A stretch of DNA of 64,000 bases from Virgifigura sp964551315 (GCA_964551315.1 CAZKCM010000016.1:1-64000); one strand, 5' to 3'; shown: positions 48,759 through 58,698, counted from the first letter of the stretch. Numbers and translations: made by a program. The notes: generated from the sequence alone by a model not told the origin.

Positions 48759-50660
48759 CTACTCGGCGCCGGACCCCGATCGAGCGTGTCCGTCTTCGAT
48801 GCTTCCGGACGCATCCTCGGATGCCGCGTCCTCGGTCTTCGACCGGCTCGCTCGTCGATGCCGCCGACGGTCCCGCCAGGACCGGAGGAGGGCCATGAGT
48901 TCCTTGCGACTCTGGAACAGCGGCAGCCTCGGCTGACCGGCCCGCGTCATTTCGAGCGCCAAGCCGAGCTCCGTGATCTGGCCGGCGGGATCGACGCTCC
49001 GGACGATGAACTCGACGGGTCCATAGGTGATTCGGTCCCCGACCTCGACACCGCCCCGGAACTCCCGACCGAGGATGTCGGCAACGGTCAGGCCGCGGTC
49101 CCCGGGATCCACGGTAAAGCCGTAGCTTTCGGCGACATCGGTCAGCTTTGCGTTCGGCGCGAGACTGAAGTCGCCGTAGAATTGGCGATCCATCTGATCG
49201 ACCGTCGCCGGGCTGGCGAAGAGCTTGTCGAGCAGGCGGACCTGTTGCGGCGGCGTAAAGATGTAGACATCGTCACCCGGCTGTAGCCGCCCCGCGGCAT
49301 GGACGCGCATCGATCGTCCGTCGCGGACGATCAGCGAAGGCCGCGCCCAGCGCGGGATCCGCTCGCCTTTTGCGACGGGGCTGTCGGGATTGATCCTGTA
49401 GACGACCAGTTCATGATGCGCCCGCCCCGGCAGCTCCAGCTCGACACGGTCCACCGGCCCGATCCGGGGCGGCACGACCAATCCGAGCCACCGCGCCATC
49501 GGCCGGATCGTCCAGCCCTGGATCAGGAGCGACGCCAGGACGACGATGAAGGCGACGTTGAAGAGCATCTGCCCGTTGGGCAAGCCGCCCAGAATCGGCA
49601 CGATCCCCAGCAGAATGGACACGGCGCCGCGCAGGCCGACCCAGGCGACGAAGGTCGTCTCGTTCCGGCTGAAGCCGAACGGCAGGAGGCAGAGCCAGAC
49701 GGCCAAGGGGCGGCCGATGAAGGTGAGAACGAGGGCGAGGAGAATCGCAGGGAGCACGATCGCCGGAAACTCCGACGGCGTCGCGAGGAGGCCGAGCGTG
49801 AGAAACATCGTGATCTGGCTGAGCCAGGTCATGCCGCTCTGGAACCGCCGCAGCCGTTCCGTACCCCGGAGCTTGGCGTTCCCGGCGATCACCCCGGCGA
49901 CATAGACCGCGAGAAAGCCGCTGCCGCCCAGCATACCGGTGGCCGCAAACAGGCAAATCGCGAGGCTCAGGACAAGAAGCGGGTAGAGTCCCTGCTCCAG
50001 ATCGATCCGATTGACCGTCTGCGCGATCAGGAATCCCCCGGCCAGACCCAGGATCGCCCCCAGCCCCATCTGCTGCAGGAGGGCCAGCGCGAGGCCGATG
50101 GTCGGATTGTCGAGGGAGGGGTCCCCCGTGATGAATTCGACCAGCGTGATCGTCAGGAAGATCGCCGCCGGATCGTTGCTGCTCGATTCGACTTCCAGGG
50201 TGGACCGCACGCGATCACGGATCGTGATCCCGCCGACCCGAAGCAGAAAGAAGACCGCCGCGGCGTCGGTCGAGCTGATGATGGCCCCCATCAGAAGGGC
50301 CTCGGGCCAGGGAATCCAGAGCAGAAATCGGGCGGCGACCCCGACGATGACCGTCGTGAGGAGGACGCCGATCGTGGCCAGCGTCACGGCCGGCCAAGCC
50401 GCGATGCGGAAGCTTTGGAACCGCGTATCGAAGCCGCTGTCGAACAGGATGATCGCCAGGGCGATGCTGCCGATGAAGTAGGCGGCCGGCGCGTTGTCGA
50501 AGTCTATTCCGCCGGGTCCGTCCTCGCCGGCGCCGAGCCCGACCGCGAGAAAGATCAGCAGCAAGGGCGCCCCGATCCGGAAGGAAATCAGGCTGGTAAA
50601 GATACTGATGACGAGGAGGCCCGAGGCGATGAGAATCGCCAGGTTCATCGGCTCGATCAT
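48759..50660 (-). CDS. Potassium/proton antiporter (CPA1, NhaP2/CvrA-like)
   Basis: A 633-aa protein; ATG 50658-50660 is preceded by GGGAGGAAA. About 12 helices form the Na_H_exchanger domain (residues 5-390): LFDSGFDTRF, GAIISSTDAAAVFFLL, LEVESSSNDPAAIFLTITLVEF (the ND ion-binding Asn/Asp), and GLRGAVSILLGIVPILGG. Two cytoplasmic domains follow: a TrkA_C-like region (RAHHELVVYRINPDSPVAKGERI) and a CorC_HlyC-like region (GDFSLAPNAKLTDVAESYGF). This matches NhaP2/CvrA. A short acidic tail adds to the usual 580-600 residues. It is divergent from an Xre gene. Confidence 0.92.
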   Translation of the reverse strand: MIEPMNLAILIASGLLVISIFTSLISFRIGAPLLLIFLAVGLGAGEDGPGGIDFDNAPAAYFIGSIALAIILFDSGFDTRFQSFRIAAWPAVTLATIGVLLTTVIVGVAARFLLWIPWPEALLMGAIISSTDAAAVFFLLRVGGITIRDRVRSTLEVESSSNDPAAIFLTITLVEFITGDPSLDNPTIGLALALLQQMGLGAILGLAGGFLIAQTVNRIDLEQGLYPLLVLSLAICLFAATGMLGGSGFLAVYVAGVIAGNAKLRGTERLRRFQSGMTWLSQITMFLTLGLLATPSEFPAIVLPAILLALVLTFIGRPLAVWLCLLPFGFSRNETTFVAWVGLRGAVSILLGIVPILGGLPNGQMLFNVAFIVVLASLLIQGWTIRPMARWLGLVVPPRIGPVDRVELELPGRAHHELVVYRINPDSPVAKGERIPRWARPSLIVRDGRSMRVHAAGRLQPGDDVYIFTPPQQVRLLDKLFASPATVDQMDRQFYGDFSLAPNAKLTDVAESYGFTVDPGDRGLTVADILGREFRGGVEVGDRITYGPVEFIVRSVDPAGQITELGLALEMTRAGQPRLPLFQSRKELMALLRSWRDRRRHRRASRSKTEDAASEDASGSIEDGHARSGSGAE

Positions 50661-50783
50661 CGATGCCCGATTTCCTCCCTGATTGCAGTCGGCGGTTTCT
50701 TCGGAAATGGCACCACTTTGGCCAGACTTCAACGATTTCCATTCATCTTGACAGAAAAAGTTGACGAACCCATTTCTCAAATC

Positions 50784-51044
50784 ATGGTCACGCCGGAACA
50801 ATGTCGAGCGGCGCGGGCCCTTTTGGGCTGGACGCAGATGGATCTGGCGGAGCGCTCCGGTATCGGCTGCAGCACGGTGCGGAGCTTCGAGAGCGGCCGG
50901 CACACCCTCATTCGGAGCAACATGGCCGTGCTTCGAGCCGCGTTGGAAGCCGCCGGCGTGATCTTCATCGACGCCGACGCCGAGGGGCCGGGCGTTCGCC
51001 TTCGAAACCGGGCGCCGGCCTACGCCAACCGCACGGGGGTCTGA
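50784..51044 (+). CDS. Xre-family helix-turn-helix protein
   Basis: An 86-aa DNA-binding protein from ATG 50784. RAARALLGWTQMDLAERSGIGCSTVRSFESGRHT is a complete HTH_3, followed by NMAVLRAALEAAGVIFIDADAEGPGVRLR. This short form, MxTPEQCRAARALLGW, is very common in alphaproteobacteria as an orphan regulator. No partner toxin is adjacent. It shares a 120-bp divergent gap with the antiporter gene, whose expression it may influence. Confidence 0.85.
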   Translation: MVTPEQCRAARALLGWTQMDLAERSGIGCSTVRSFESGRHTLIRSNMAVLRAALEAAGVIFIDADAEGPGVRLRNRAPAYANRTGV

Positions 51045-51158
51045 GGTCGGCGGCAGACAGCGCCCGTTCCTGGAACAGCCGCCCGGCCCGTGCCGCCCAC
51101 CATTCCTCCCGGTTCGCGCGACCCGGGTCCGACCTCTCGCCGCAAGGGATGCCGACCG

Positions 51159-52163
51159 TCAGGGGCCGGCTTGGGAACCACCCGGACGGGCCTGCGCCGA
51201 CGCGGCCGCACCCGCCGTCGCAACGGGCGCCTCCTTCGTTGCCACCACGGACATCCGGCCGCCGTTGCCGAAGGCGCGCTGGGCCAAGGTCACCGGCAGG
51301 AATGCGGAGAGCAGAATGGGGTTCCGGATCGAGAGGAACCGCGTCATCGGATTCCGTCCGAGGCGGCGCTCGAATGCGTAGCGGCTGCTTACGATCCAGT
51401 GATTGGGCACCAGGCTATAGCGGACCCGCCGAACCCGGAAGCCGGTTGCCTCGAGCAACGCCGTAAGCGTCTGCGGCGTGAACAGGTTAAGGTGCCGCGG
51501 CAGATCGTAGCCGTACCAGTCCTGCCCGAAGACGCGGCGATCGAGGCTGGCGAAGTTATCGGTAGCGATAAACAGGTGTCCCCCCGGCCTCAGGAGGGCC
51601 GCGACCCGCTGCAGGTCGCCTTTCGGGGAGCGGACATGCTCGATCACGTTGCGCATGATTACGGCGTCAAAGCTTCCCGGATCAAGCGAAACGTCCTCGA
51701 GGCTGCCCGTATGGACCGTCAAGCCGTGCCGCTCCCGGGCAATCGACGCGGCGTAGGAACTCATCTCCACGCCCACCACCTCGAAGCCCAGCTCGCGCAG
51801 CGGCACGAGCAGATCGCCGGCGGCGCATCCGATCTCCAGAATCCGGCCGCCGGCCGGAACGCTCCGCCCCAGACTCTTCGCCTCCCGGCGTCGCAACGCC
51901 GCGGTGAGCCGGCCGACGAAGCCCCGATGTGGGTCGTACGGAGCGTAGTCCTCCGGATAGTAAAGCGGAAGGGTCTCGGGATCCGGTCGGGGGTTCAGAT
52001 ACACATGGCCGCAGCGCCGACATCGAGCCATCGCGTACCGGCCGGGCAGGTCGTGTCGGCGATCCTCGCCTTGAAAGAGGGGTTTGCAGTCGTCGGCTCC
52101 GCAAAGTTCACAGGCCGCCATCTCCGCTCGCGGGGCCTTGGCACGCGCATTGTTCACATCCAT
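51159..52163 (-). CDS. Class I SAM-dependent methyltransferase with N-terminal zinc ribbon
   Basis: A 334-aa protein from ATG 52161-52163 (GGAGGGCGAC upstream). An N-terminal Cys4 motif (CELCG...CRRCGHV, residues about 18-52) precedes the linker YLNPRPDPETLPLYYPEDYAPYD, typical of methyltransferases linked to surface glycans. The Rossmann core has LEIGCAAGDLLVPLRELGFEVVGVEMS and FDAVIMRNVIEHVRSPKGDLQRVAALLRPGGHLFIAT, followed by a helical C-terminal part. Substrate unknown. It is monocistronic here. Confidence 0.9.
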   Translation of the reverse strand: MDVNNARAKAPRAEMAACELCGADDCKPLFQGEDRRHDLPGRYAMARCRRCGHVYLNPRPDPETLPLYYPEDYAPYDPHRGFVGRLTAALRRREAKSLGRSVPAGGRILEIGCAAGDLLVPLRELGFEVVGVEMSSYAASIARERHGLTVHTGSLEDVSLDPGSFDAVIMRNVIEHVRSPKGDLQRVAALLRPGGHLFIATDNFASLDRRVFGQDWYGYDLPRHLNLFTPQTLTALLEATGFRVRRVRYSLVPNHWIVSSRYAFERRLGRNPMTRFLSIRNPILLSAFLPVTLAQRAFGNGGRMSVVATKEAPVATAGAAASAQARPGGSQAGP

Positions 52164-52652
52164 GTCGCCCTCCTGGACTACCTGCCCACAGAGATCTCCA
52201 TGGGAGCCGGGTTGGTTCCCGGCCTGTTGCTTGTTCGCGTCGTCAGATCGGCGAGCCGTAAGCGGATACCCTCCGACCAAGGTCAATTATGCATCGGCTG
52301 CCTCTCGAATCAACGAGTCGTCGAGGGATCAACCGGGAAACGGGCGGTCTGACGGAAGAAACCCCGGTTTGGCAAGAAGCGCAGCACGTCATATCGCGGC
52401 TGCAGAACCCGGATGATTCGCGTTGCAAACCACGAAAAAAATCCTCTAGCCGGTGGGCCCTGCCAACCATAAGTTACAAGTTTATGACACGATGCATCGC
52501 GGTAGACGCCGGTACGGCATGACGGTCACCGGCGGACGGTAAGTTGCGCCCCCGGGACCGGGTTCGGACAATGCGCGGCGGCGGCGCCGGCCAGCGAACG
52601 AACCCCCAATCCACCCGGTAGGCGCTCACGCAAGCACGCGAGGAGGACGATC
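52164..52652. other. Intergenic region upstream of the Na/Pi cotransporter
   Basis: About 490 bp. An AT-richer block at 52425-52505 probably holds the cotransporter promoter. The end holds AGGAGG at 52641-52646, the ribosome site of the next gene. I see no coding region or RNA gene. Confidence 0.5.
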
Positions 52653-54320
52653 ATAGACGGGACTCATTTTCTGCTGGGCCTGCTCGGCGCCGCGGCGCTG
52701 CTCCTTTGGGGCCTGCGCATGGTGCGTACCGGGGTCTTGCGCGCCTATGGCGGCGATCTGCGCCGGCGCCTTGGCCACAGCATGAGCAACCGCTTCTCGG
52801 CCCTGTTCGCCGGCCTCGGTATCTCGGTGCTGCTGCAGAGCAGCACGGCCACGGCACTGATGGCCGCCTCCTTCGCCTCGCGCGGCCTGGTGCTGACCGC
52901 GCCGGCGCTGGCCATCATGCTTGGCGCCGACGTCGGCACGACGCTGGTGGTCCAGATCTTCTCCTTCGATCTCGGCTGGCTGTCGCCGCTGTTGATCCTC
53001 GTCGGGGTGGTTGTCTTCAACACGGCGCGCTCCACGCGGGCGCGCGACCTGGGACGGGTGGGCGTCGGCCTCGGCCTGATCCTGCTGGCCCTCCAGCTCA
53101 TCGGCGCAACGGCCGAGCCGATGCGGGAATCCACCGTGCTGACGCTGGTCCTGGGCGCCCTCGATGACGAGCCCTTGATCGCCATCCTCATCGCGGCGCT
53201 GCTGACGGTGCTGTCGACCTCCAGCCTGGCGGTGGTATTGCTGGTCATCTCGCTGGTCGGATCGGGCGTGGTCTCGCTGCCCCTCGCCTTCACGCTGGTG
53301 CTGGGTGCGAACCTGGGAGGAGCGGTGACGCCGCTGATCGCGACGATCGGAGCCGAGCCCGAGGCGCGGCGCGTCCCGCTGGGGAACTTCCTGTTCCGGC
53401 TGATCGGTGTCGTCGCGCTGCTGCCGCTCCTGCCGGTCGTGACGCCCTACCTCGCGCTGCTCGAACCGGAGGCGGGGCGTCAGGTGGCAAACTTCCACAC
53501 CGCCTTCAATCTCGCGCTGGCGGCCCTGTTCATCTGGTTCATCCACCCGATCGGGCGCCTCTGCACCCGGATCTTCCCGGACCACGCCGCCGGCGAGGAG
53601 ACCGCGCGCCCCCGCTATCTCGACCGCGGGGCGCTGGAATCGCCGGCCGTCGCCATCGCCAACGCCGCGCGCGAGGCGCTGCGCATGGGCGACATCGTCG
53701 AGACGATGCTGCGCCAGAGCCTGGAGGTGTTCCGCAACGATGACCGGAAGCTGCTGCGAGAGGTCGAGAGCCTCGACGACGACGTCGACAGCCTGCACGA
53801 AGCCATCAAGCTGTACCTCACCGAGGTGAGCCGCGAGGCGATCGACAGCCGCGACAGCAAGCGGCTGATCGACGTCGTCACCTTTACCACGAACCTGGAG
53901 CATATCGGCGACATCATCGACAAGAGCCTGATGGAGCTGGCGGCCAAGAAGATCAAGAACAAGCTGCAGTTCTCGCCGGAGGGTTTCCAGGAGATCTGCG
54001 ACATGCATGCCCGGCTGATCGAAAACCTCAAGCTCGCGCTCAACGTCTTCATCGCCGGCGAGCCGCGGATGGCGCGGCGCCTCCTGGAAGAGAAGGTGGT
54101 GTTCCGCGAGATGGAGCGCACGGCTTCGGAGAACCATCTCGCGCGGCTGCGCAAGGGCCGGCAAGAGAGCATCGAAACGAGCAGCCTGCACCTCGATGTT
54201 CTTCGCGACCTGAAGCGGATCAACTCCCACCTCACCTCGGTCGCCTACCCGATCCTGGACGCGGCCGGCGAGCTTACCCGATCGCGGCTCAAGTCGGACG
54301 CCGCCCGGCAGGCGCTGTAG
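52653..54320 (+). CDS. Na+/phosphate cotransporter family protein with PhoU-like domain
   Basis: A 555-aa protein if started at the ATA codon 52653, six bases after AGGAGG. The first in-frame ATG (52719) would remove GTHFLLGLLGAAALLLWGLR, most of the first helix, and has no ribosome site. The Na_Pi_cotrans domain is duplicated: LLQSSTATALMAASFASRGLVLTAPALAIMLGADVGTTL and LLTVLSTSSLAVVLLVISLVGSGVVSLPLAFTLVLGANLGGAVTPLI, with QSSTAT/STSS motifs. A C-terminal PhoU-like helical domain (about 345-540) follows. It likely imports or exports phosphate with Na+. No pho box was identified. Confidence 0.85.
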   Translation: MDGTHFLLGLLGAAALLLWGLRMVRTGVLRAYGGDLRRRLGHSMSNRFSALFAGLGISVLLQSSTATALMAASFASRGLVLTAPALAIMLGADVGTTLVVQIFSFDLGWLSPLLILVGVVVFNTARSTRARDLGRVGVGLGLILLALQLIGATAEPMRESTVLTLVLGALDDEPLIAILIAALLTVLSTSSLAVVLLVISLVGSGVVSLPLAFTLVLGANLGGAVTPLIATIGAEPEARRVPLGNFLFRLIGVVALLPLLPVVTPYLALLEPEAGRQVANFHTAFNLALAALFIWFIHPIGRLCTRIFPDHAAGEETARPRYLDRGALESPAVAIANAAREALRMGDIVETMLRQSLEVFRNDDRKLLREVESLDDDVDSLHEAIKLYLTEVSREAIDSRDSKRLIDVVTFTTNLEHIGDIIDKSLMELAAKKIKNKLQFSPEGFQEICDMHARLIENLKLALNVFIAGEPRMARRLLEEKVVFREMERTASENHLARLRKGRQESIETSSLHLDVLRDLKRINSHLTSVAYPILDAAGELTRSRLKSDAARQAL

Positions 54321-54559
54321 GAAAAGGACGCCGCTTCAGGGCCTTGCCAGACGGCGATTTTGCGCGGACAATCGCCGGAGCTTGCCGGAGAGCCGCGCCT
54401 GCGGCTATCTCAGCGAGCGCGGGGACGAAACTGGGCCATCCGGGGCGCCGCGAAGCGGCGCGGTACGGGCCGATCCACCGAGGAGCGGGCGGGTTGGCCG
54501 GGGCCGGCGGCAGAGAAACAAGCCCCGGCGGCAGAAGGATGGTTAAGGAGGCTACGGAC

Positions 54560-55636
54560 GTGACGATCAGGACAGCGGCATCTCGGCGGTTTTCCCGGCG
54601 GCGGTTCCTCGCCGGCGCGGGGGCAGTGGGCGTGACCCTGAGCGCGCTCCCCCGCAAGGGCTGGAGCCAGGAGAAGCGGGTCAACGTCTACAACTGGGAC
54701 ACCTATATCGGCGAGACAACACTCGATACCTTCTCCGAGAAGACCGGCATCGCGGTCCAGTACGACCTCTACGCCAACAACGAGGAGCTGCTCGCCAAGC
54801 TCCAGGCGGGCAACCCGGGCTACGACGTCATTTTCCCGAGCGACTGGGCGGTCGAGAACATGGCCTTGCGAGAGATGATCATCCCGCTCGACCATTCGAA
54901 GCTCAGCAATCTCGACAATATCGACCCGAACTTCCGGAACCCGGACTTCGACCCCGGCCTCAAGCACAGCGTGCCCTATATGTGGGGCACGATGGGGATC
55001 GGCTATCGGACGACCGAGGTAGACGGTACGCCGGACAGCTGGGGCGTGGTGCTCGACAGCGACAAATATTCGGGCCGCATCGCGCTCCTTCAGGACGCAC
55101 GCTCGGTGATCGGCGCTGCGCTCAAGTATCTCGGCTATCCGATGAACAGCACCAACCCGAAGGAGGTCGCCGAGGCGCGCGACCTGATCATCCGGCAGAA
55201 GCGCCACGTCAAGGCATTCGCCCCGGACGCCGGGCAGGACATGCTGATCGCCGGCGACGTCGACGTTGTCATGGAGTGGAACGGGGACATCGTCCAGGTC
55301 ATGGCGGAGGACGACGAGCTTTCCTACGTCGTGCCGAAGGAAGGCACGATACTGTGGACCGACAACATGTGCATCCCGAAGGGCGCGCCCAACGTCGAGA
55401 ACGCGTATGCCTTCATCGACCATATCCTGGACGCCGAGGTGAACGCGGAGATCGCGAACACGATCCACTTCGCCACCGCGAACAAGGCCGCGCGCGCCTA
55501 CATCGACGAGGCGGACCTGAAGAACCCGGCGATCTACCCGCCGGACGAGGTAATTGCCGCATCCGAGACGCTGATCGAGATCGGCGACGCCCAAAGGCTG
55601 TACGATGAGGCCTGGACCGCGATCCAGGCGGCCTAG
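54560..55636 (+). CDS. potD: Spermidine/putrescine ABC transporter substrate-binding protein
   Basis: A 358-aa Tat-exported binding protein from GTG 54560, which has AAGGAGG at an 8-bp spacer (ATG 54539 is less likely). The twin-arginine signal is SRRRFLAGAGAVG. The mature part KRVNVYNWDTYIGETTLDTFSEKTGIAVQYDLYANNEELLAKLQAGNPGYDVIFPSDWAVENM is typical PotD/PotF, and LWTDNMCIPKGAPNVENAYAFIDHILD and TAN..AY support it. It heads a potD-potB-potC-potA transcript (187 bp to potB). Confidence 0.92.
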   Translation: MTIRTAASRRFSRRRFLAGAGAVGVTLSALPRKGWSQEKRVNVYNWDTYIGETTLDTFSEKTGIAVQYDLYANNEELLAKLQAGNPGYDVIFPSDWAVENMALREMIIPLDHSKLSNLDNIDPNFRNPDFDPGLKHSVPYMWGTMGIGYRTTEVDGTPDSWGVVLDSDKYSGRIALLQDARSVIGAALKYLGYPMNSTNPKEVAEARDLIIRQKRHVKAFAPDAGQDMLIAGDVDVVMEWNGDIVQVMAEDDELSYVVPKEGTILWTDNMCIPKGAPNVENAYAFIDHILDAEVNAEIANTIHFATANKAARAYIDEADLKNPAIYPPDEVIAASETLIEIGDAQRLYDEAWTAIQAA

Positions 55637-55822
55637 CGTTTGCCATTCTCCAGTCGGGTTCCCCTTCCCCAGCCGCCCGCACCTTGTCCCGAGCCGGCGG
55701 GCCTCTCCTTCGGCGTCGCCCAGGACGAGGCCCGCGGCAGAGGGACGCGGACTTCGCCGTCTCCCCGCTCCGCGGGGCAAGGGCGGGGCTGAGGGCGGAT
55801 ACGCGCGGGACTGACGCTGGCG

Positions 55823-56734
55823 ATGAAAGATTGGCGCCGCGACAAGCTGGCCTTCTCGATCTTCACCCTACCGGCGACCGCATGGCTGGTGGTGTTCTTC
55901 ACGCTGCCACTGGCGCTGATCTGGGTCTACAGCTTTGGCGACCGGGGGCCGCAGGGCCAGACCATCATCACCTTTTCTCTGGAGAACTACGCGCGGGCGG
56001 TGGAGTGGATCCACCTTGGCATCATCCTGAAGTCCGTCTGGATTGCGACGATCGCCACGGCAATCTGCGTGATTCTCGGATTTCCCCTGGCGCTCGGCAT
56101 CGCCTTCGCGCCGCAGCGCTGGAAGAATCCGCTGCTGCTGCTGGTCATCTTGCCCTTCTGGACCAACCTGCTGATCCGCACCTATGCCTGGATCGCGGTG
56201 CTGCGGACGCGCGGCTTCCTCAACTTCGGACTCGAATGGGCGCATGACCAGATTGCCTGGTTCCTGGCGCTGATCGGGCTGCCCGACGTCCTGGGGCGCT
56301 TCCAGCCGCTCGAGCTGCTCTACAACCAGCCGGCGGTTGTCATCGGGCTGGTCTACGTGCACCTGCCCTTCCTGGTCCTGCCGCTCTACGCGACGCTGGA
56401 GAGGCTGGACAAGTCCTATTTGGAGGCGAGCCTCGATCTCGGTGCCAGCCAGTGGCGAACCTTCCTGTCGGTCCTTGTGCCGCTGGCGCTGCCCGGCATC
56501 GTGTCCGGCACGCTGCTGGTCTTCATCCTGTCGCTCGGGACTTATTTGACGCCGGACCTGCTCGGCGGACCGGACAGCCAGATGATCGGCAACCTGATCG
56601 CGCGGCAATTCGGATCATCGCGCGACTGGCCGTTCGGCTCGGCCCTGTCCTTCCTGCTGCTCTATGCGGTGTTCATCTTCCTCTGGGTGCGCGCGACCGT
56701 CGCCGCGCGCTCCAGGGGAGGCGTGGGCGTTTGA
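55823..56734 (+). CDS. potB: Spermidine/putrescine ABC transporter permease PotB
   Basis: A 303-aa permease with six helices. LAFSIFTLPATAWLVVFFTLPLALIWVYSFG, NPLLLLVILPFWTNLLIRTYAWIAVLRTRG and the EAA loop YLEASLDLGASQWRTFLSVLVPLALPGIVSG are typical of PotB. Its start follows potD by 187 bp, and potC begins 16 bp after its stop. Confidence 0.92.
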   Translation: MKDWRRDKLAFSIFTLPATAWLVVFFTLPLALIWVYSFGDRGPQGQTIITFSLENYARAVEWIHLGIILKSVWIATIATAICVILGFPLALGIAFAPQRWKNPLLLLVILPFWTNLLIRTYAWIAVLRTRGFLNFGLEWAHDQIAWFLALIGLPDVLGRFQPLELLYNQPAVVIGLVYVHLPFLVLPLYATLERLDKSYLEASLDLGASQWRTFLSVLVPLALPGIVSGTLLVFILSLGTYLTPDLLGGPDSQMIGNLIARQFGSSRDWPFGSALSFLLLYAVFIFLWVRATVAARSRGGVGV

Positions 56735-56750
56735 GCGAAGGCATCCGACC

Positions 56751-57617
56751 ATGAGCGAAATCGCAATTCCCTCCGAGGCCGCGTTGGTGAAGCGACGCCG
56801 TCGCCGACGCTCGACGCCCCTGGAATACGGGCGCAAGCGATGGATCCAGCTCATCGTCGCGCTCAATTTCCTGTTCCTGTACTTCCCGATCGTCTCGCTG
56901 ATCGCCTTCAGCTTCAACGACAGCCGACGGAACGTCACCTGGCAGGGCTTCACCCTGAAGTACTACGAGATGGCGTTCAAGAACGACGCCCTGCATCAGG
57001 CCTTCCTCAACAGCATGATCGTCGCCTTCACCTCGACCGTGGTCTCGACGCTGCTCGGTACCATGCTGGGCTTGGCGCTGTACCGATACCGGTTCCCGGG
57101 CAGGGGGCCGTTCGAGGGCTGGGTGCATCTGCCGATCGTCGTTCCGGAGGTCTGCCTCGGCGTCGCCCTGCTCGCCTTTTTCGCCTGGGTGAACATTCCG
57201 CTCGGGCTCTTCACGATCACGGTCAGCCACATCGCCTTCAGCATCCCCTTCGTCGCCGTCGTCATCCGCGCCCGGATGGCGGGATTCGACGAGGCCCTGG
57301 AGGAAGCCTCGCGCGATCTCGGCGCCAGCGGGTGGCAGACCTTCTGGAACGTCACCTTCCCCTACATGGTCCCGGGTGTCGTCGCGGGCGCGCTGCTTGC
57401 CTTTACCTTGTCCTTGGACGACTTCGTCATCACTTTCTTCACCTCCGGCCCGGGCTCGACGACGTTTCCAATCAAGATTTATTCGATGGTGCGGTTCAGC
57501 GTCACGCCGGAGGTGAACGCCGCCTCGACCATATTGATCGTCGTGACCCTGGCGCTCACCGTCTCGGCGATGCTGATCCAGGCTCGCACCGGCAAGAAGA
57601 TCGACACCCATGGATAA
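56751..57617 (+). CDS. potC: Spermidine/putrescine ABC transporter permease PotC
   Basis: A 288-aa permease from ATG 56751. The N-terminus is unusually basic (KRRRRRRSTPLEYGRKRW), then RWIQLIVALNFLFLYFPIVSLIAFSFNDSRR. The EAA loop is EALEEASRDLGASGWQTFWNVTFPYMVPGVVAG, with TLSLDDFVITFFTSGPGSTTFPIKIYSMVR, the PotC signature. Overlaps potA by 8 bp. Confidence 0.93.
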   Translation: MSEIAIPSEAALVKRRRRRRSTPLEYGRKRWIQLIVALNFLFLYFPIVSLIAFSFNDSRRNVTWQGFTLKYYEMAFKNDALHQAFLNSMIVAFTSTVVSTLLGTMLGLALYRYRFPGRGPFEGWVHLPIVVPEVCLGVALLAFFAWVNIPLGLFTITVSHIAFSIPFVAVVIRARMAGFDEALEEASRDLGASGWQTFWNVTFPYMVPGVVAGALLAFTLSLDDFVITFFTSGPGSTTFPIKIYSMVRFSVTPEVNAASTILIVVTLALTVSAMLIQARTGKKIDTHG

Positions 57618-58698
57618 GCGGAAAAGCATCATCTCCATCCGGAACGTGACCAAGCGGTTTGGTCCCGTGGTGGCCGTCGACGACGCGAGCCTCGAGATCA
57701 TGGAAGGCGAGTTCTTCGCGCTACTCGGTCCCTCGGGCTGCGGCAAGACGACGCTGCTGCGGATGCTCGCCGGGTTCGAAACCCCGACGGAGGGCGACAT
57801 CATCATCGACGGGCAGGACATGACCGACGTCGCCCCCAACCGGCGCCCGGTCAACATGGTGTTCCAGTCCTACGCGGTGTTCCCGCACATGACGGTCGCG
57901 CGCAACGTCGGTTACGGCCTGAGGGTGACGGGCGTGCCCGCCGCGGAGATCCGCGAGCGGGTTCGCGAAGCTCTGGCGCTGGTCAAGCTGGAAGGCTTCG
58001 AGGAGCGTATGCCGACGCAGCTTTCGGGGGGTCAGCGGCAGCGGGTCGCGCTGGCGCGCGCCCTTGTCAAGCGACCGAAGGTGCTGCTTCTGGACGAACC
58101 CTTGTCGGCCCTCGATGCCAAGCTGCGCGAGGCGATGCAGATGGAGCTGGTGCGCCTGCAGCGGTCGGTCGGCATCACCTTCGTGATCGTCACCCACGAT
58201 CAGGACGAGGCGCTGTCGATGGCCAACCGCATCGCCGTCATGGACGCCGGCAAGGTGCGCCAGATCGCGCCGCCCGCCGATCTCTACGAGTTCCCGAACT
58301 CCCGCTTCGTCGCCGGTTTCATCGGCAAGGTGAACCTGCTCGACGGCCGCGTCGCCGGATTCGAGGACGGGCGACTGCTGGTGGATGTCCGGGGCCTCGA
58401 CCGGATCGCGGTGCCCTATGGCGGGTCGGCGCAAGGCGAAATCAGCATTGCCGTGCGGCCGGAGAAGATCCGCCTGGAACGCACGCCGCCGGCCAACGGT
58501 CGCATCGCCATCCGGGGCCGCGTGCGCGAAGTCGCCTATTACGGCGACGAGAGCCATGTCTTCGTCGAGAATCCGACCGGCTTCACCGTCACGGCGAACG
58601 TCCCCAACGAGGCCCGCACGACCACGCCCGCGGTCGCCATCGGCGACGAACTCTGGCTGTCCTGGGACCCGGCGGACACGCTGGTCCTGACGGAATAG
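57610..58698 (+). CDS. potA: Spermidine/putrescine ABC transporter ATP-binding protein PotA
   Basis: A 362-aa ATPase. Walker A is GPSGCGKTTLL (40-50), signature LSGGQRQRVALARAL, Walker B VLLLDEPLSALD, switch VTHDQDEALSMANRIAVM. The C-terminal TOBE-type region (about 240-360) includes VAVRPEKIRLE and VREVAYYGDESHVFVE. The order D-B-C-A differs from the E. coli A-B-C-D operon. It overlaps potC by 8 bp and ends the transcript; the next gene is convergent. Confidence 0.94.
   Translation: MDKRKSIISIRNVTKRFGPVVAVDDASLEIMEGEFFALLGPSGCGKTTLLRMLAGFETPTEGDIIIDGQDMTDVAPNRRPVNMVFQSYAVFPHMTVARNVGYGLRVTGVPAAEIRERVREALALVKLEGFEERMPTQLSGGQRQRVALARALVKRPKVLLLDEPLSALDAKLREAMQMELVRLQRSVGITFVIVTHDQDEALSMANRIAVMDAGKVRQIAPPADLYEFPNSRFVAGFIGKVNLLDGRVAGFEDGRLLVDVRGLDRIAVPYGGSAQGEISIAVRPEKIRLERTPPANGRIAIRGRVREVAYYGDESHVFVENPTGFTVTANVPNEARTTTPAVAIGDELWLSWDPADTLVLTE

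Noticed and set aside
49299..50780. Plus-strand frame preceding the Xre gene
   Set aside because: It is antisense to the antiporter and rich in Arg/Asp/Gln; only the part from ATG 50784 encodes a recognisable HTH domain.
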